Of a stretch of DNA of 64,000 nucleotides, positions 25,548-38,028 are shown in pieces. A program made the translations under genes and the position numbers. The stretch's first letter is position 1. Each line of letters begins with the position of its first letter. Below the pieces are notes generated by a model. That model had not been told where the DNA came from, did no database searches, and saw nothing but the letters and a program-made list of their open reading frames with translations. The DNA is from Siphlonurus alternatus (Eukaryota; Arthropoda; Insecta; Ephemeroptera; Siphlonuridae), in the NCBI GenBank assembly GCA_949825025.1, contig OX463779.1, positions 40,000,203 to 40,064,202 of the forward strand, written 5' to 3'.

Positions 25548-26307
25548 TTTAAACGAGTTCATACAATTTACAGACCAAACAAAATTACTTGGTGTTGTAA
25601 TAGATAAAAATCTAAAATGGAACCACCATATAAATCAGTTGTGTGCAAAATTGTCTCGAGCTCTTTTTGCTATAAGACGTCTCAGGGATTCCATAGATAT
25701 GTCAATGTTAAAAAATGTATATTACGCATATTTTCACTCGATTTTATCTTATGGAATCGAAATATGGGGTCATACTAATCAATGTCTAATGTCGCGTGTG
25801 TTTAAGCTGCAAAAAAGCGCTATTAGAATATTAGCTGGTGTCCCTGCGGGGACAAGTTGTAAAGAAATATTCAAGGATTTAGACATTTTACCTGTTCCTG
25901 CACTGTACATTTCAAGGGTATTGATCTTTGTGAAAAAAAATCCACATTATTTTGCTCATTGTAAGCTTACTCATATGTATAACACAAGGCACAAAAATAT
26001 GTTAGCCCTTGAATATCATAGAACGTCTGCTTACGAGAAAGGTCTCATGTACTCAGCCCAATTGTTTTATAATGGTTTACCTGAAGATATTAAAAGTGAA
26101 GAAAATATTTTTACATACAAGAAGAAAGTGAAGTGTTACTTGTTTTTAAGGAATGTGTATAAGATTGACGATTTTTTCAAGAAAGACTGAATATTTATTA
26201 AAATTGTAAAGTGCTTTGTAATTAATGATGTATTGTTGACTTGTCTTTAAGAAAGATTAAAAAATTGAATTTGAATTTGAATTTGAATTTGAATTTGAAT
26301 TTGAATT
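25548..26307 (+). mobile_element. 5'-truncated Jockey-like LINE (RT C-terminal part)
   Basis: An open frame runs to the stop near 26190. It begins inside the post-catalytic part of a LINE reverse transcriptase (LGVVIDKNLKWNHHI, then YYAYFHSILSYGIEIWG and FKLQKSAIRILAG), typical of Jockey-group elements in arthropods. The catalytic FADD block is missing through 5' truncation. The 3' UTR ends in a TTGAAT hexamer array at about 26262-26307. The frame has no internal stop over about 210 codons, so the insertion is fairly young. Confidence 0.85.
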
Positions 26308-26795
26308 TAATACCAAGAAAGTTCAAATTTTGGGCGAGGAATTCAGAATTATTAATTGTTTAAAGTTTAAAATTTTGGATAAATTTGGTAGAATTTCGAC
26401 AGCTAGTTTAAAAATATATATATACCAGTCCCATGAATATGTCATGCAGCTTTAAGATATTTATTTAATGTTTCTTTTATTGTTAAATTATTTAAATTTA
26501 GCTAATTTTATATACAAATGGATTTAATAATTATGTTAATTTTATATATTTTATACGTCGTATTTATTTAGTTATAAATTATAAAGAGCCTGAAATTTTT
26601 TCGTTTAGTAAAATAGAAAATTATAGTGTTTGTTTTTGTGGTTTCAGATTTTTTTTATTTATTTTTTTTTTATTTATTTTTATATTATCATAAAACTGCA
26701 TAAAATTATTTGTGTTTTCTTAATCAAGATGACATAATTATATCGAAACTTGTTTATATTAAATGTCAGTAGTCACTTTGCGTATAGTTCAGCAG
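26308..26795. other. AT-rich non-coding DNA
   Basis: Nothing recognisable. Confidence 0.5.
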
Positions 26796-26799
26796 CTGT

Positions 26800-26833
26800 T
26801 ATATAAGTGGGCGGGGTCAATCCATATCAGATC
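26800..26833 (+). promoter_or_regulatory. TATA + Inr core promoter
   Basis: TATATAA at 26800-26806 is followed by a GC box (GGGCGGGG) and TCAGATC at 26827-26833, which puts the Inr adenine at 26829, 29 bases downstream of the TATA start. GC-richer sequence follows. An ATG at about 26872 opens only ten codons before a stop unless spliced. The next exon-like segment on this strand is 29131-29191. Confidence 0.45.
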
Positions 26834-26879
26834 TGCAGTGAGTTGCACGGTGCTGGTGCAACATGCAGTCGAGCGACGA

Positions 26880-29130
26880 GAAACGTGACTTTTCTTAATC
26901 AAAAAGACTAAACAATAGTAAATAAAAAATTATTAATGGTTTGTTATTAAATTGTATTAATCCACTTTAATCCTAAAACAAACTGGAGAAATTTTTATAA
27001 ATATATATTATGAAAAATAAATTGCATAACAATAAACTTCTTATAACATGTTAGTTGGTAACAGTGGCACCATCAAGATTTTTATCTTAATTGGTCTACA
27101 GAAACATACTAAAAAGATTGTATTTTTTATTTGTAATATAATTATTATTAATAATAGATTTAAACTTTTAATATTTACGTAATGAAAGCACATCAATATG
27201 TTAGTAATAAATAAAGCAACAAAAACTTGACATTCAGAGATTATGAAAGACTCCGTGTAAACGAGGCCTAGGTAGCCCCGGACTATTTACAACTTCCCGA
27301 CTTATTGCCACGGGCAGGATGCGCCATCCTCAATACTCGTGTCAGGTCATCCTTGTGGTATATGCGGGGGCCATCACGTTTAAGTACACTGAAAAAAAAT
27401 TCTTCGTCTTAAATTTATAGATGTCTTCGCATTAAGTATTTGGACCCTTATGTATATTTTATAGCCCAGTTAAGTGTTATGATTTATTTATCAGCTAAGA
27501 TAAATGTAGGTTACTGGAATTGCCGTTCAAGATATATGAATAAGTTGTGAGGGGCTAAATATTCACAAAAAAAAAAATAGCGTAGATTTTATCACCAAAT
27601 TTTAATTAATTTGTTAATTATTGTGATGTAAAATAATTTTTATTTTTGATATTTATTTATACAATATTTTAATAAATATAATGATATGATAATTGTGTGT
27701 TAGGCTAATAAATAAACATTATAGTTTGGAGGGGTAAAAATATTAAAAAACATATTTGATATCATATTACCCAAATTTGTGAGTGCAAAAGGAACACGAG
27801 TCTATGTAAAAGGCGTATAATCCCTCAAATTACTAAAAGTAGTACTAAATATATTTCAGAATAAAATCAATACCAACAGTAAGTTCCTTTTTATTCCGAT
27901 ACAAAAATACAAAATTATAATATAAATATCATATTGAACACACTGTATTTTTTTTAAGTTTTTATAATATTATGTATATACATTATAATTTGTAAATATG
28001 TACAACCACCTTGGTATCTCGCCGTGAGGTTAGGCAACTTGTTCAACATTAACAATGAACCTCAAGTGTCTTACAAATTATTTTAGCACGTATGTGATTT
28101 ATTGTGTTAAGGACATGATAATTTCCACAAAATTAAAACTTTATTTTCAATGTACACAGGCAGAGAGCGTGTACACAATATAATTGCAGCACTCATAAAA
28201 ATGCGAGATGAATCAAGGCTGCGTGTATGAAGGATCAGGGTTGATATCGGAATGGGGTGGTTACACCCCCTATTTTAAAGTTTAAATAGTCTTAAAAATT
28301 CTAAAACAATTTAAAAATAATGTGCTGTTAGTAAGTTTTAGTTGGAAAGCTGTATTTTATTTTTGATATTCATTTTATTAATGCCATTTGAAAATTTGTC
28401 TTTTCAAAAATATTTATTTTTCGTATAGTGAAATATTCCATTAGAAAATTGCATCTAATTAAGTAATTAACTAGCAATATGAAAGTTTTGTATGGTCATG
28501 GCACTTTTTTAAAACGATATCTATATAATATGGAGCAAAAACAAAACTAAAACATTCATTATAAAATTTAGATTATTTTATAACATGACACAACATCTAG
28601 ATATTTCATTAAATTTTTTACCGTATTTTTTTATAGAAACACGTTAATTGAAATGTTAGAGCATCACATTAATTAAGATATTAGCGAAAACAGCTGCAAG
28701 GTCGTTGCAAATTTGGTATGAAATATGGTAAAAAAAATTGTTTTTCAAGTCATTTCTTTAAATTGGCCTTGTCTTTAGTGCACGAAAATTTATGTTCTAG
28801 ATATGCACTGTACGTGCGCACTGTTGCATGAATGTAATCACATTATCACATGACTGTCAGCGGTACAATGTATCACGTATAACAAATATTAACAATACAT
28901 TGTAAATACCGTTCATTGTTGTAACTTTTTACAATACAATCTATATAAACATTACAACGCACATTCTACAGACAAATTTTTTTTAATTAAATTAAAACTT
29001 AGATCTATATAACTCTTATTATTATTTTTATTATTATTTAAAGTTGATGAAAACAAAAGCATTGCATGCGTATAACTTTCTTTTATTGTTGTCATTCACG
29101 TGGTTTGTTTTCATTTACTTTCCTTGCCAG
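26880..29130. other. AT-rich DNA, possible intron
   Basis: A GC-richer patch lies at 27250-27375. One copy of a TCTCGCCGTG repeat lies at 28016-28052 (also found as a pair at 33.2-33.8 kb). No exon with good splice sites was found. Confidence 0.4.
28016..28052 (+). repeat. solo copy of a TCTCGCCGTG terminal repeat
   Basis: About 37 bases similar to both ends of the element at 33188-33779 (TCTCGCCGTG then GCAACTTGTTCA). It may be a solo end or a fragment of another copy. Confidence 0.45.
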
Positions 29131-29191
29131 TGGCACGTACGTACTGACGGTTGATGTGTACTCCAACACAGAGGTGCCCACGGCTGCCCAG
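29131..29191 (+). CDS. orphan internal exon of an unrecognised protein
   Basis: A 61-base exon. It has a pyrimidine-rich acceptor (TTTACTTTCCTTGCCAG) and a donor CAG|GTAAAA. After one base that completes a codon, it reads 20 codons (GTYVLTVDVYSNTEVPTAAQ) with strongly GC-ending codons in AT-rich surroundings, which is good evidence for real coding. The beta-strand-like pattern would suit an extracellular beta-sandwich (for example an ML/MD-2-like lipid-binding domain), but this is a guess from texture only. Entry phase 2, exit phase 0. No flanking exon was found; the promoter at 26.8 kb is a candidate start. Confidence 0.5.
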
Positions 29192-31222
29192 GTAAAATGT
29201 TGTAATCATAGTCTCCTTGAGGGTTGCTTATATAGGTTTAATAAAAACAGTAGTTGTAGTAAGAGCTATTGTGTATGAGTCTACAGAGTACGCGGAAAAT
29301 CGGTAGCAAAACTAGACTAACTACATCACTTACCTTCAGGTGTATTTATGTTATTTTTTTTATTATATTTACCTCATGAAAAAAGTCAGAGAGAGGAGAC
29401 ACTGTACATTTCATGAAGAAACTTGACATAAAGATGCATATATTATTATGCATTATAATATCCCTGGCATGTGAAATATTGTTGCAGTAAAAAAAAGACA
29501 ATCACATAATATATAACGCGAATATATAAACAACTCAGTATAATATTTTAACTTCTAATTAATTATAACTTAATACATGTATGAAATTTCTTTATTATAA
29601 AAAACTGCAATGTAGCTATGTTTTATATGTCGAATTCACCACTGATAAATTAAGCTATAAATCAATGTCTATTAATACAGTATACCAGGTGAACCTAATA
29701 TTATTTTCTGAGTAATAACAGCAAATGAACTTTGTAAATGACATTAATATTAACGACTGTTTTACTATATTTCGCTAATATATTTTCTCTGCAATATGAT
29801 TGTATATATAATATAAGCTACAGCTGTAATCATGCCACCAATTAATTAACACTGCTACAAGAGACAAAGAACGGGCACCATCTCCACAGCCTCCTCCCAC
29901 AATGGGAGCTCCTTGGCCCACATTCACCGTCTTGCAGCACCACGCACCTTCACGAGGCGGTCACTCGATCTTCGTTCTCCAGAGTTCCTACTCATTGGGG
30001 GCATTTGGGGACGGGCTATAGGTCTCGTTCTGAGTTTTCATGAAAATTCTTGTAACTCGCAAATCATCGTTTGCAGCCTTTAGTCTAGCTGAGGACCTGG
30101 AACATTAAACACTCAATCATACGGGAATTAATTCGTACGTTACATGACTTTTACGTTGTTTTTAGTTCCTACTGTAAAAAAAAAAAAAATCATACTTATT
30201 GTATAATTTTTTTCTTCAGTGTACCGAGACGAAAAAAATAAAATGTCCTTTATATTCCTGTGATGGTATGCGGTTACTTTTCTTTCAGCTGTGTTATCAT
30301 TCTTATCAAGTTTTCTCTGTATCAGCAAGCAGGCTATAAACAATAAAGACACTCCCATAATATATCGTCTGTGTATAAACATTTTCTCCTTTCGTCTCGG
30401 TACGCTATGTTTTTTTTTTTTTTTTTAAGAATTTTAAGAATTACACTTAAGCTATAAAACGTTTCTACATATAACTAATAAATTCTCCGAAATTCTAATT
30501 ACAGAATTGTTATTGAGAGAAAAGTTTTACTTTTAGAAGGAATTTGTTTGCACCCATATTGCCGTCTATATTATATTAGTGCATGATTACTTAACATTTT
30601 TTTGCAAACTCATCTATTGATCTAATCTAGCTCTCTTTTTGTGACGCAACTTCCAGGCTTATATTATTATAGTTGTTAATTATTACATCTTTATTTGTTT
30701 TAAATAACATTTATGATTTATGAAATATCGCAAACCTTGAACCTTGAAATTAAATGAATTGAGGCTACATTATAATTTAGTATTTTTATAATTTATCACA
30801 TAATCATGTACGATGTATTTAAACAAGTCTGTGGGAAAATCATAATCAGCAAATTGATTTTTTAATTATAAAAATAATGAAAATACTAGAAATGAAAAAA
30901 GTAATTAAAATTATAATATATAAATTGGAATTCCTTATGGACAGACTAATAAAAAATATTTTGGTTATTTAATTATATAACAATATAATTGCAAACAATT
31001 TACCCTCGTGAAATTGTTTATTTATTAGTTGACAATATTGGAAATTCTAAATTTTGACGACCATTCATGCAATGGGGAATTCTCCTACATCTATTTTAAT
31101 TTTTTTCAAATGCTTTATGCCTTGAAACTAAATGTCCCAAAACAAAAAAGTTTCAATTTTCAAAATTGGAGACGTGGGATTTTTTTAAAAATCTTCCTTC
31201 TTTTGAATTTAGCGCCAAAACA
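29192..31222. other. mostly AT-rich non-coding DNA
   Basis: A GC-richer patch at 29875-30010 is open in several frames without a recognised domain. An inverted repeat at 30221-30403 is listed separately. Confidence 0.45.
30221..30403. repeat. inverted-repeat pair, possible MITE
   Basis: GTACCGAGACGAAA at 30221-30234 is perfectly repeated in inverse at 30390-30403. The interior is non-coding. Termini and target duplication cannot be fixed. Confidence 0.4.
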
Positions 31223-31445
31223 TGACGTAGAAACTGCCTAGCAGGCGAATTTTTCCTGCAATAAATTTATATTTTCGATTATCACTCTTAAAGTAAACTG
31301 ATATTAGGGAAAAAACTACTGATACTAGGGTAGAAAAACCCGCTGATTTCGATCGTGTTACTCAAATTTATAGCCAATCACTCCTTGACGCTCAAACTAT
31401 GATATCAGGCAGTTGTTGTGTGTTAACTAGGGAGTTTCTACGTCA
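31223..31445. repeat. inverted-repeat pair
   Basis: TGACGTAGAAACTGCCTAG at about 31223-31241 matches the inverse at about 31427-31445 with one mismatch. Weak similarity continues outward, suggesting an old foldback element. Confidence 0.4.
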
Positions 31446-31740
31446 CAGTTTTCAAGTTTGCGCGCGGGTTGCATACTTTGCCCCTATTCTAATAATCCCT
31501 TCAGAGTCCCCAAATTTGAGTTAAAAACTTGAAACGCAAGTCAAACTTATTGTTAATATGTACCCTATCATGATATAGTAGTTAAATTAAAATTTGAGTT
31601 CTAAGAGAATTACCCATTACATTTAAAAGGTATTTCCTGGTTTAAAAAAATAATACAAAATACAAACAATTATTATTTTGAAATCTAATTTATTTATTTA
31701 ATATTAATATATTATAATATTAATTTGTTATTTAATTGTG

Positions 31741-32160
31741 GAAGGTGTGGCGCAGTGCGCTTGACCGGGTCTCGTCAGATCACCGAAGTCAAGCAACGCC
31801 ACGCGTGGTTAGTAGTTGGATGGGTGACCATTTTCAACAAAAACCACGTTTCCCACCCAGGGGTAAAACGTTGCGCTTTTCCACCATGTGGTTCCCCTGG
31901 CTTTGAACCATTGCACTTCCGGTTCATTGACAAAAGCTGTCGCGTCCATCCTGGCTGAGGTTTCCACGTTTCCCTCAGCCGCAGGCAAATGCCGGGATGG
32001 ATTTGCAAGGCCGTGGCCGCCCCCGTTCCAGAAGAGCCCGCGAAACGCTCAAGTTAGGGTTTCGGAAGGTTCGGGGTTTCAAAGTAGTATGTAATTAGTA
32101 AATAAAAGTACCCAATAGGGTTTGATTAAAAATTTAAAAAAAAAAAACAAAAAAAAAAAA
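31741..32160 (+). mobile_element. SINE with a 5S-rRNA-derived head
   Basis: 31763-31830 closely matches the internal part of animal 5S rRNA: CTCGTCAGATCACCGAAGTC, AAGCAACG (box A) and GGTTAGTAGTTGGATGGGTGACC (intermediate element and box C), which is a type 1 Pol III internal promoter. Just upstream, TGGCGCAGTGCG looks like a tRNA A box, so the head may be chimeric. The body (31835-32060) contains GGCAAATGCCGGGATGG and GGCCGTGGCC, phrases I remember from other arthropod SINE and LINE tails. The end is A-rich (32130-32160). It is a retroposon and not a 5S gene, because the 5S termini are missing. Confidence 0.8.
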
Positions 32161-33187
32161 TACTATAATAATGAATTTAGAAATACATGCGTCTATGATA
32201 TATATATGTTTGTAATATAATAATACATTTTGAATCCGTATCTGAAATTTAAAATTTTCACATTATATTTCTATAAAATCTATAATGAATTGTTAAAATG
32301 ATATATAATTACTAAAACTGTAGAGCAATTAATGCAAGCACAAACATTCACAAAATAATAAGAAACAATTTTTAATAGGCAGTAAAAAAACAACAATTAT
32401 TTTGACATTAAATAAAATCAGGTACATTCATTTCTCCATATCCTCAGTGATGATAAGATGGCACATTTTAGAGTTTCCTCCACATCCACAGAAGACCGCA
32501 GTATCCGCTCTACTCTTCATCTGTACAATCTCTTATAAGCATGAATTATTATACTTTTGGTACCTGATCATACCAGTGCAATAAAATCACGATAATTACA
32601 ATACTGTTCAGCATAAGTAATAAATAAAACTTCTATTTAAAATAAGTCACTGCAATAAATACGAACGGAACGAAACTCTTTTATATTGTTGAACGTATTA
32701 TTAATTTAAAACTATTGCTCTAATATTCTATAACAAAATCAAGATGATAGTTTTGAATACGATCGAGTATATAGGAAACTTATAACTGCCACACATTGCA
32801 ATAAATAAAGATCCAAGTACGCAAGGGAAAGCATTGTTTGAGTAAAGGTGAATTCACATGATGAGCAACGCGCGCGGTGGTGACGTGACAATTTTGTCGT
32901 ACTTGCCGTGAAATCCATATAATATTTCTGAATCAGTTTGCCGAATTATCGCCACGGCAATATTCATGATTCAAATTAATGTGTTCCGAAGAATTTCCCA
33001 TACTATATTCGATTTCTATCTAGCAAGTGTGAAATATTCTTTAATATATATATATTAATACAATAATATATGCAAAGCTTAATACAAAGCGATTGAAGCG
33101 CAGCAGTACGTGCTGTCCAATGCAGTAATTTTGATTGTACACTCAAACAATTTAAAACTCGATTGCTGCAATGGACAATTAAATCAA
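32161..33187. other. AT-rich non-coding DNA
   Basis: No gene is visible. Confidence 0.5.
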
Positions 33188-33779
33188 ATCTCGCCGTGAT
33201 GTTATGCAACCTTTTCAGCATTAAAACGAAGCGGGTTTCATACCCGACAGGGGCAACTCATATAACTGAACATACATATTAATTGCATGATTCATGAATC
33301 AATAATTAGATGAACCTTTTGTACGTGTGGGTAAAATAAGGAACTTAACATTTATTATCATCTGATTGTTATTTACGAACAGAGGCCTAGCTAATACTAT
33401 GCTATGTTGTTGAATGTTTTGTTTTATTTTTATTATTTTTATATTTATTTTTCCCTTTTGTTTTCTTTTCTTATAACGCCAGTATTTTCTATGCATAAAT
33501 AATGTGAAGAAAAATATATACACTAAATAAATTCAATTTTCTCTTGATTCTCGGTATTTTTTTCATGCCAGATGTAAATTATGATTTTCTCTCTGTTTGA
33601 GTATAAGCCGAGCTCATAGAGGTATATAATATTATATTATAATATACTGTAGACTTCTCAGGTTTAAACGTAATTATTACGTAAAATGTAATTTATATCG
33701 AATAAAAAACAATAACTAAATTGCAAAATCGTTCAATTTCGATGCTGAACAAGTTGCATATATAGCCACACGGCGAGAT
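33188..33779. mobile_element. possible DNA-transposon derivative with TCTCGCCGTG ends
   Basis: ATCTCGCCGTG at 33188-33198 is perfectly inverted at 33769-33779. Similarity continues inward imperfectly (TTATGCAACCTTTTCAGCAT against TATATGCAACTTGTTCAGCAT). The interior of about 590 bp is AT-rich and non-coding. A third copy of the end lies at 28016. Confidence 0.45.
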
Positions 33780-34856
33780 ATTTACTTACAAGATTCGAAT
33801 TGTTTGATTCTCCACCTATAGTAAATATTTTGTATTGTTTTCAATATATATCAATTACTATTATTTTATATTAGAAGTGCATTAATATTGTAAACAAATG
33901 TAGTAAAATAATTAAGTGAATGCAACAATTTTATATTGCATAAAAATAAAATTATAAAGTATATAATTTCATTTATATTATATGCACGTTATACGGAACT
34001 ATATGCAGTTGCACGAGCTGCCTGTAATAGCTATATAGGTCTGCATATTTTTACAGTTAAAGGAGATAAAGATAACCATGAAATTATTTAAAACAACACA
34101 ATTATTGCACTTTAATTACGCGTATATTATATTGTAGAAATAGTTTATGAAAATAATTTATCAAATTTACAGCTATTGATTATGATTCGCGATCATGCAT
34201 CAATTAATTTAAGCATGCATGACCATATAATATAAAATAATAAAATACTCTAGCTGTATTATAGAAGTACGCGTATACATGTGAAATATAATATATTATA
34301 AGATATATATACCTGCAGCTAATAATTAATACACACTAATTCTAGAGCGCAATCCTTTTATTTTGGTGAAGGACGTTACTTTTTTTTTTTTTTACTTTCT
34401 CCTTATTTTCTTGACCATGCCGAATACCTGAGATGAATTTTAAATTTCCAAGTACATTTTTACACCACGCCACAAAGGCAGCACCGCACTGTGCAAAGTA
34501 ATATTTTTAAAAAGTTTAAAACTAGATCTTATTTTCCCTAAGTTTCGATCCCCCAAACTCGATCTATTTAGCTATTATTATTATAACATATAATTATTTA
34601 GTCATGGCATGAACACCTTAATTACAATTACGTAGAATAAAATAGATCGAATTTTATATTTTTCTTCCGCATTATTATAATATAAATGATTTTTTTTTTA
34701 TTATTAATGTAAAAAGTTTTATGAGTGATACATTAATTTAATTTTAAATTAGTACATTACAATTAGGGATTATAATATACAATGGAGATTTTTTTCCACT
34801 TCAATTAATCACATAATTATCTGACGTTTTACTTTAAGAAGCGATTAATCGCACTC
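33780..34856. other. AT-rich non-coding DNA
   Basis: No gene is visible. Confidence 0.5.
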
Positions 34857-34860
34857 TTAA

Positions 34861-35225
34861 GGTAGAGATAATACGGATCAGCTGGCCCAATGCTAAAAAA
34901 ATCCTATTCATAAAAATTATGAAAAAAATTTAAAATGTTCTCCTCTACATCCCCTATCAGTAGGTAAAATATCAGGTATACAAAAACGAGCTAGTTTTCG
35001 AGTTATTAATTTTTAAAGTTGACTAATTTAACATGGAAGTTCCATTTCTCCATGTTAAATTAGTCAATTTTAAAAATTAATAACTCGAAAACTAGCTCGT
35101 TTTTGTACACCTGATATTTTACCTACTGATAGGGGATGTAGAGGAGAACATTTTAATTTTTTTTCATAATTTTTATGAATGGGAATTTTTTAGCATTGGG
35201 CCAGCTGACCCGTATTATCTCTACC
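34861..35225. mobile_element. TTAA-flanked foldback MITE (piggyBac-type target site)
   Basis: A 365-bp near-perfect palindrome with arms of about 175 bases beginning GGTAGAGATAATACGGATCA. It is flanked by TTAA on both sides (34857-34860, 35226-35229). The arms differ by only a few bases and small indels, so it is quite young. TTAA duplication is typical of piggyBac (and Kolobok) transposases. No transposase is present. Confidence 0.8.
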
Positions 35226-35229
35226 TTAA

Positions 35230-38028
35230 ACAATTTTGAGTGTTTGAATTTTCTTTAAAAATGATTTGAAAAATCTAAAAGAATCAATAAAAATATATAT
35301 CGAAACCATATGTTTTATCCCAACATTAAGTGATAAAAAAACTCCTCTAAATGAAATTTATTAATTAATAATATGCGATTCTTATAAAATATGGTATCTG
35401 CAAAAAACAGAACAATTTAAACAAGAATTGAATTTTTCCGCAGCTCTATACACATGCAATAAAAGTTTCTTCTCATTGTCAAAATATTTCATTACCAATA
35501 GATGTAATACGTAATTTATTTGTGCCAGATTTTGGGCAATTATAATTTATTACTTTAATTGTTCTTTAGTCTTATTAATATTTAGCATAATTATTGCAAT
35601 AAAAAAAAGTGACAGGTTTTAATTGGTAAAAAATGAAACAATTAAATTACATCCCTTTTCAAACTTAATGTTTAATTATAATATTCCCAAGCATACATCA
35701 TAAGTTATATGTACAGTACATTGTTTGATGTGTAACACATTACTAATTTTGTTGTGATATTAATACAATGGAAAATCAAATTGAGATCACCTTTTATATA
35801 AACTGAATCAAAATCAACGTTCAACATTATAATTTAGAACAAGCGTCGAGTGTAAATTTGATGTTGCAACACAAGAGATAAGAATTGATAACATGAAAAA
35901 TACTTTTGTCATATCACTTGACAGATAAAAAAAAAATGAAACTACTAAAATTTTCCTTGTAAAATAAAGAGCATAAATAACACAATACATCAAAATAATA
36001 TTAAGCTAAAAAACAAAAGGATACTGGATATAAGCTATTTCAACTGTTTTAAAGTAGATATAAAAATTAAATCATAATGATGCAAGCCTAGGAATCAACG
36101 GCAAGCTTGTTGTTAATATTTCTTCTTCTCTATCTGATCAAAAGAGTTCAATTGTGTCACTTGTGGTTGCCTTCATGTGTTGCACTTCGTATGTACATAA
36201 GGTCACAGTCCGTCCAGGCCACGTTAACTCAAGTCACTGTCGCGTGGTGTTGATGGTAACTTTCAGGTGGCGACATCATGCGACATGTGACTAACTAGTT
36301 ACAGTAGTCTGGTAGAATTAGATTTTGTGCTTTAAGGAAACAAATAGTATTTATCAGAAATAATACAATATAAAAAAATAACAAATGTTATTTGCCTTTT
36401 TTTTAAAATTGCAAATATTATACTTTGGATACACATGCAAATTAAATAAGAAAGAAAGTGTAGTAAAAAATAAAAAAAGGGTGACAATAGTTATTTGGGG
36501 GAGAAAAAAATTAAAAAAATATACATTAAAATAATATGAAAACCTAATTAAAATAATAACACCCAATTAGTCAATACTTTTTTTTATCCCTCACAAAACA
36601 TTTTCCGTTTTTTTTTTTTTTGCTTTTTTTTTTTCTTATCATGTAAAAAGTCAACATATCTTAGTTGTCTGGCCACTATTACTTGGGGGTTCTGTACAAT
36701 TTAGAGACACTTCTTATTATATATAAAAACATGTAATCAATGAGCTTTGCATGCTGTATACGTTCCTTGATACAGGTTAAGACATGAAAGTCATGCATTA
36801 ATATTTTAGGCCCCATTGCACCACAAAATTTTAATAATAGCATTACATGAGGGGTAGATTTGAAAGTTTTGCTGTACAATAAGTCCTAAAATACTTAAAC
36901 ATGATTGGCTAAACCCTTTAACATTGGTTAAATCGATGGCTTAACCTGTATAAAGGAACATTGCTGTAAACTAGAGCTCGTGTAAAAGTATGCATCACGG
37001 ATCTGTGTGTATCTAGCTGATACAACCCAATCTCAACATGATCCGTCATGCATACTTTTGTATCGATGCTCGCTGTCAGGCATTTAGAGAGCAAGGCATG
37101 AATCTGATCGGGCAGTATTGCAATCACAGCAATCCCCCCTCTAATGGAATTAATTGCATGTAAGGCTCGGACTTAAAAAATTACACTCGACAAGGTGATG
37201 CCAATGCCCTAGTTGAGTTCCAATATTGCAGTACTGTTTTATTATCGCAAAAAAAAAAAAAAAAATGATTTTTAAAACTTGTAGGCTGTTTTGTTAGCTT
37301 TGAGCAGAAATAAAAAGTGCAAATTATTTAAAAGTGATTTATTATTCAATTTACTTTTTTTTATTGTTATTAATTATAAATCAATTGAAGAAAGTAGAGC
37401 AAATTTTAATCTACTTTCAATAAAGGCAACTCTATTTAGATGCAAAACAATTTTATATATAAAAAAAAAAAAATGAAACATGTTATTATGCTAGCACCTT
37501 TTAGAATTTTTTTTTTTAACATGTGAGCATATTTGAAATGATTTTATTTAAAATTAACATTGGAAATATTTATAATTTGCATAGTCTTTTAAAAACAAAA
37601 ATTAAATACAGTACCATGAATTACGCCAAGATGTTTCAACTTGCAGTGATACAATATGCAGCACAAAACAGATGTGAGATTACTCCTGATGACATTTGCC
37701 CAAGCTGCATCATATTTAATGTTACAAATTGACATTTATTTAAAAAATAATCAATATTTTCTAAACTTGCACTTTTTTGGAGTAATTTCACATTTTTTTT
37801 TTTTTTTTTGTATCACAGCAATTTCAAGTTCAAACACAGAATTATTAACCTTGACATTATTTTATTTTTAAACAAAAATTACTTAAATATTTTTTTTTAT
37901 ATCAATAATTGGTCAACCAGTTTAAGTAGTTAGGCACCCCCATGGAACTGGGCACTGTGGTTTATCAGACGGTCACCAGGTGGCAGCAATAGTGAGGAGG
38001 CAGCTCGGCAATGACGTTCGTAGACACG
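35230..38028. other. AT-rich DNA downstream of ZNF706
   Basis: No gene is visible. It includes an inverted repeat (36984-37059) and, near its right end, the probable ZNF706 3' UTR. Confidence 0.5.
36984..37059. repeat. small inverted repeat / foldback
   Basis: AAAAGTATGCATCACGGATC (36984-37003) pairs with GATCCGTCATGCATACTTTT (37040-37059) with one mismatch. Confidence 0.45.

Noticed and set aside
29875..30010. Possible exon in a GC-richer patch
   Set aside because: Open in several frames on both strands but with no domain, no consistent splice pair and no clear start.
31760..31835. 5S rRNA gene
   Set aside because: Only the internal part of 5S is present, the ends are missing, and a SINE body and A-rich tail follow. 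Not a functional rRNA gene.
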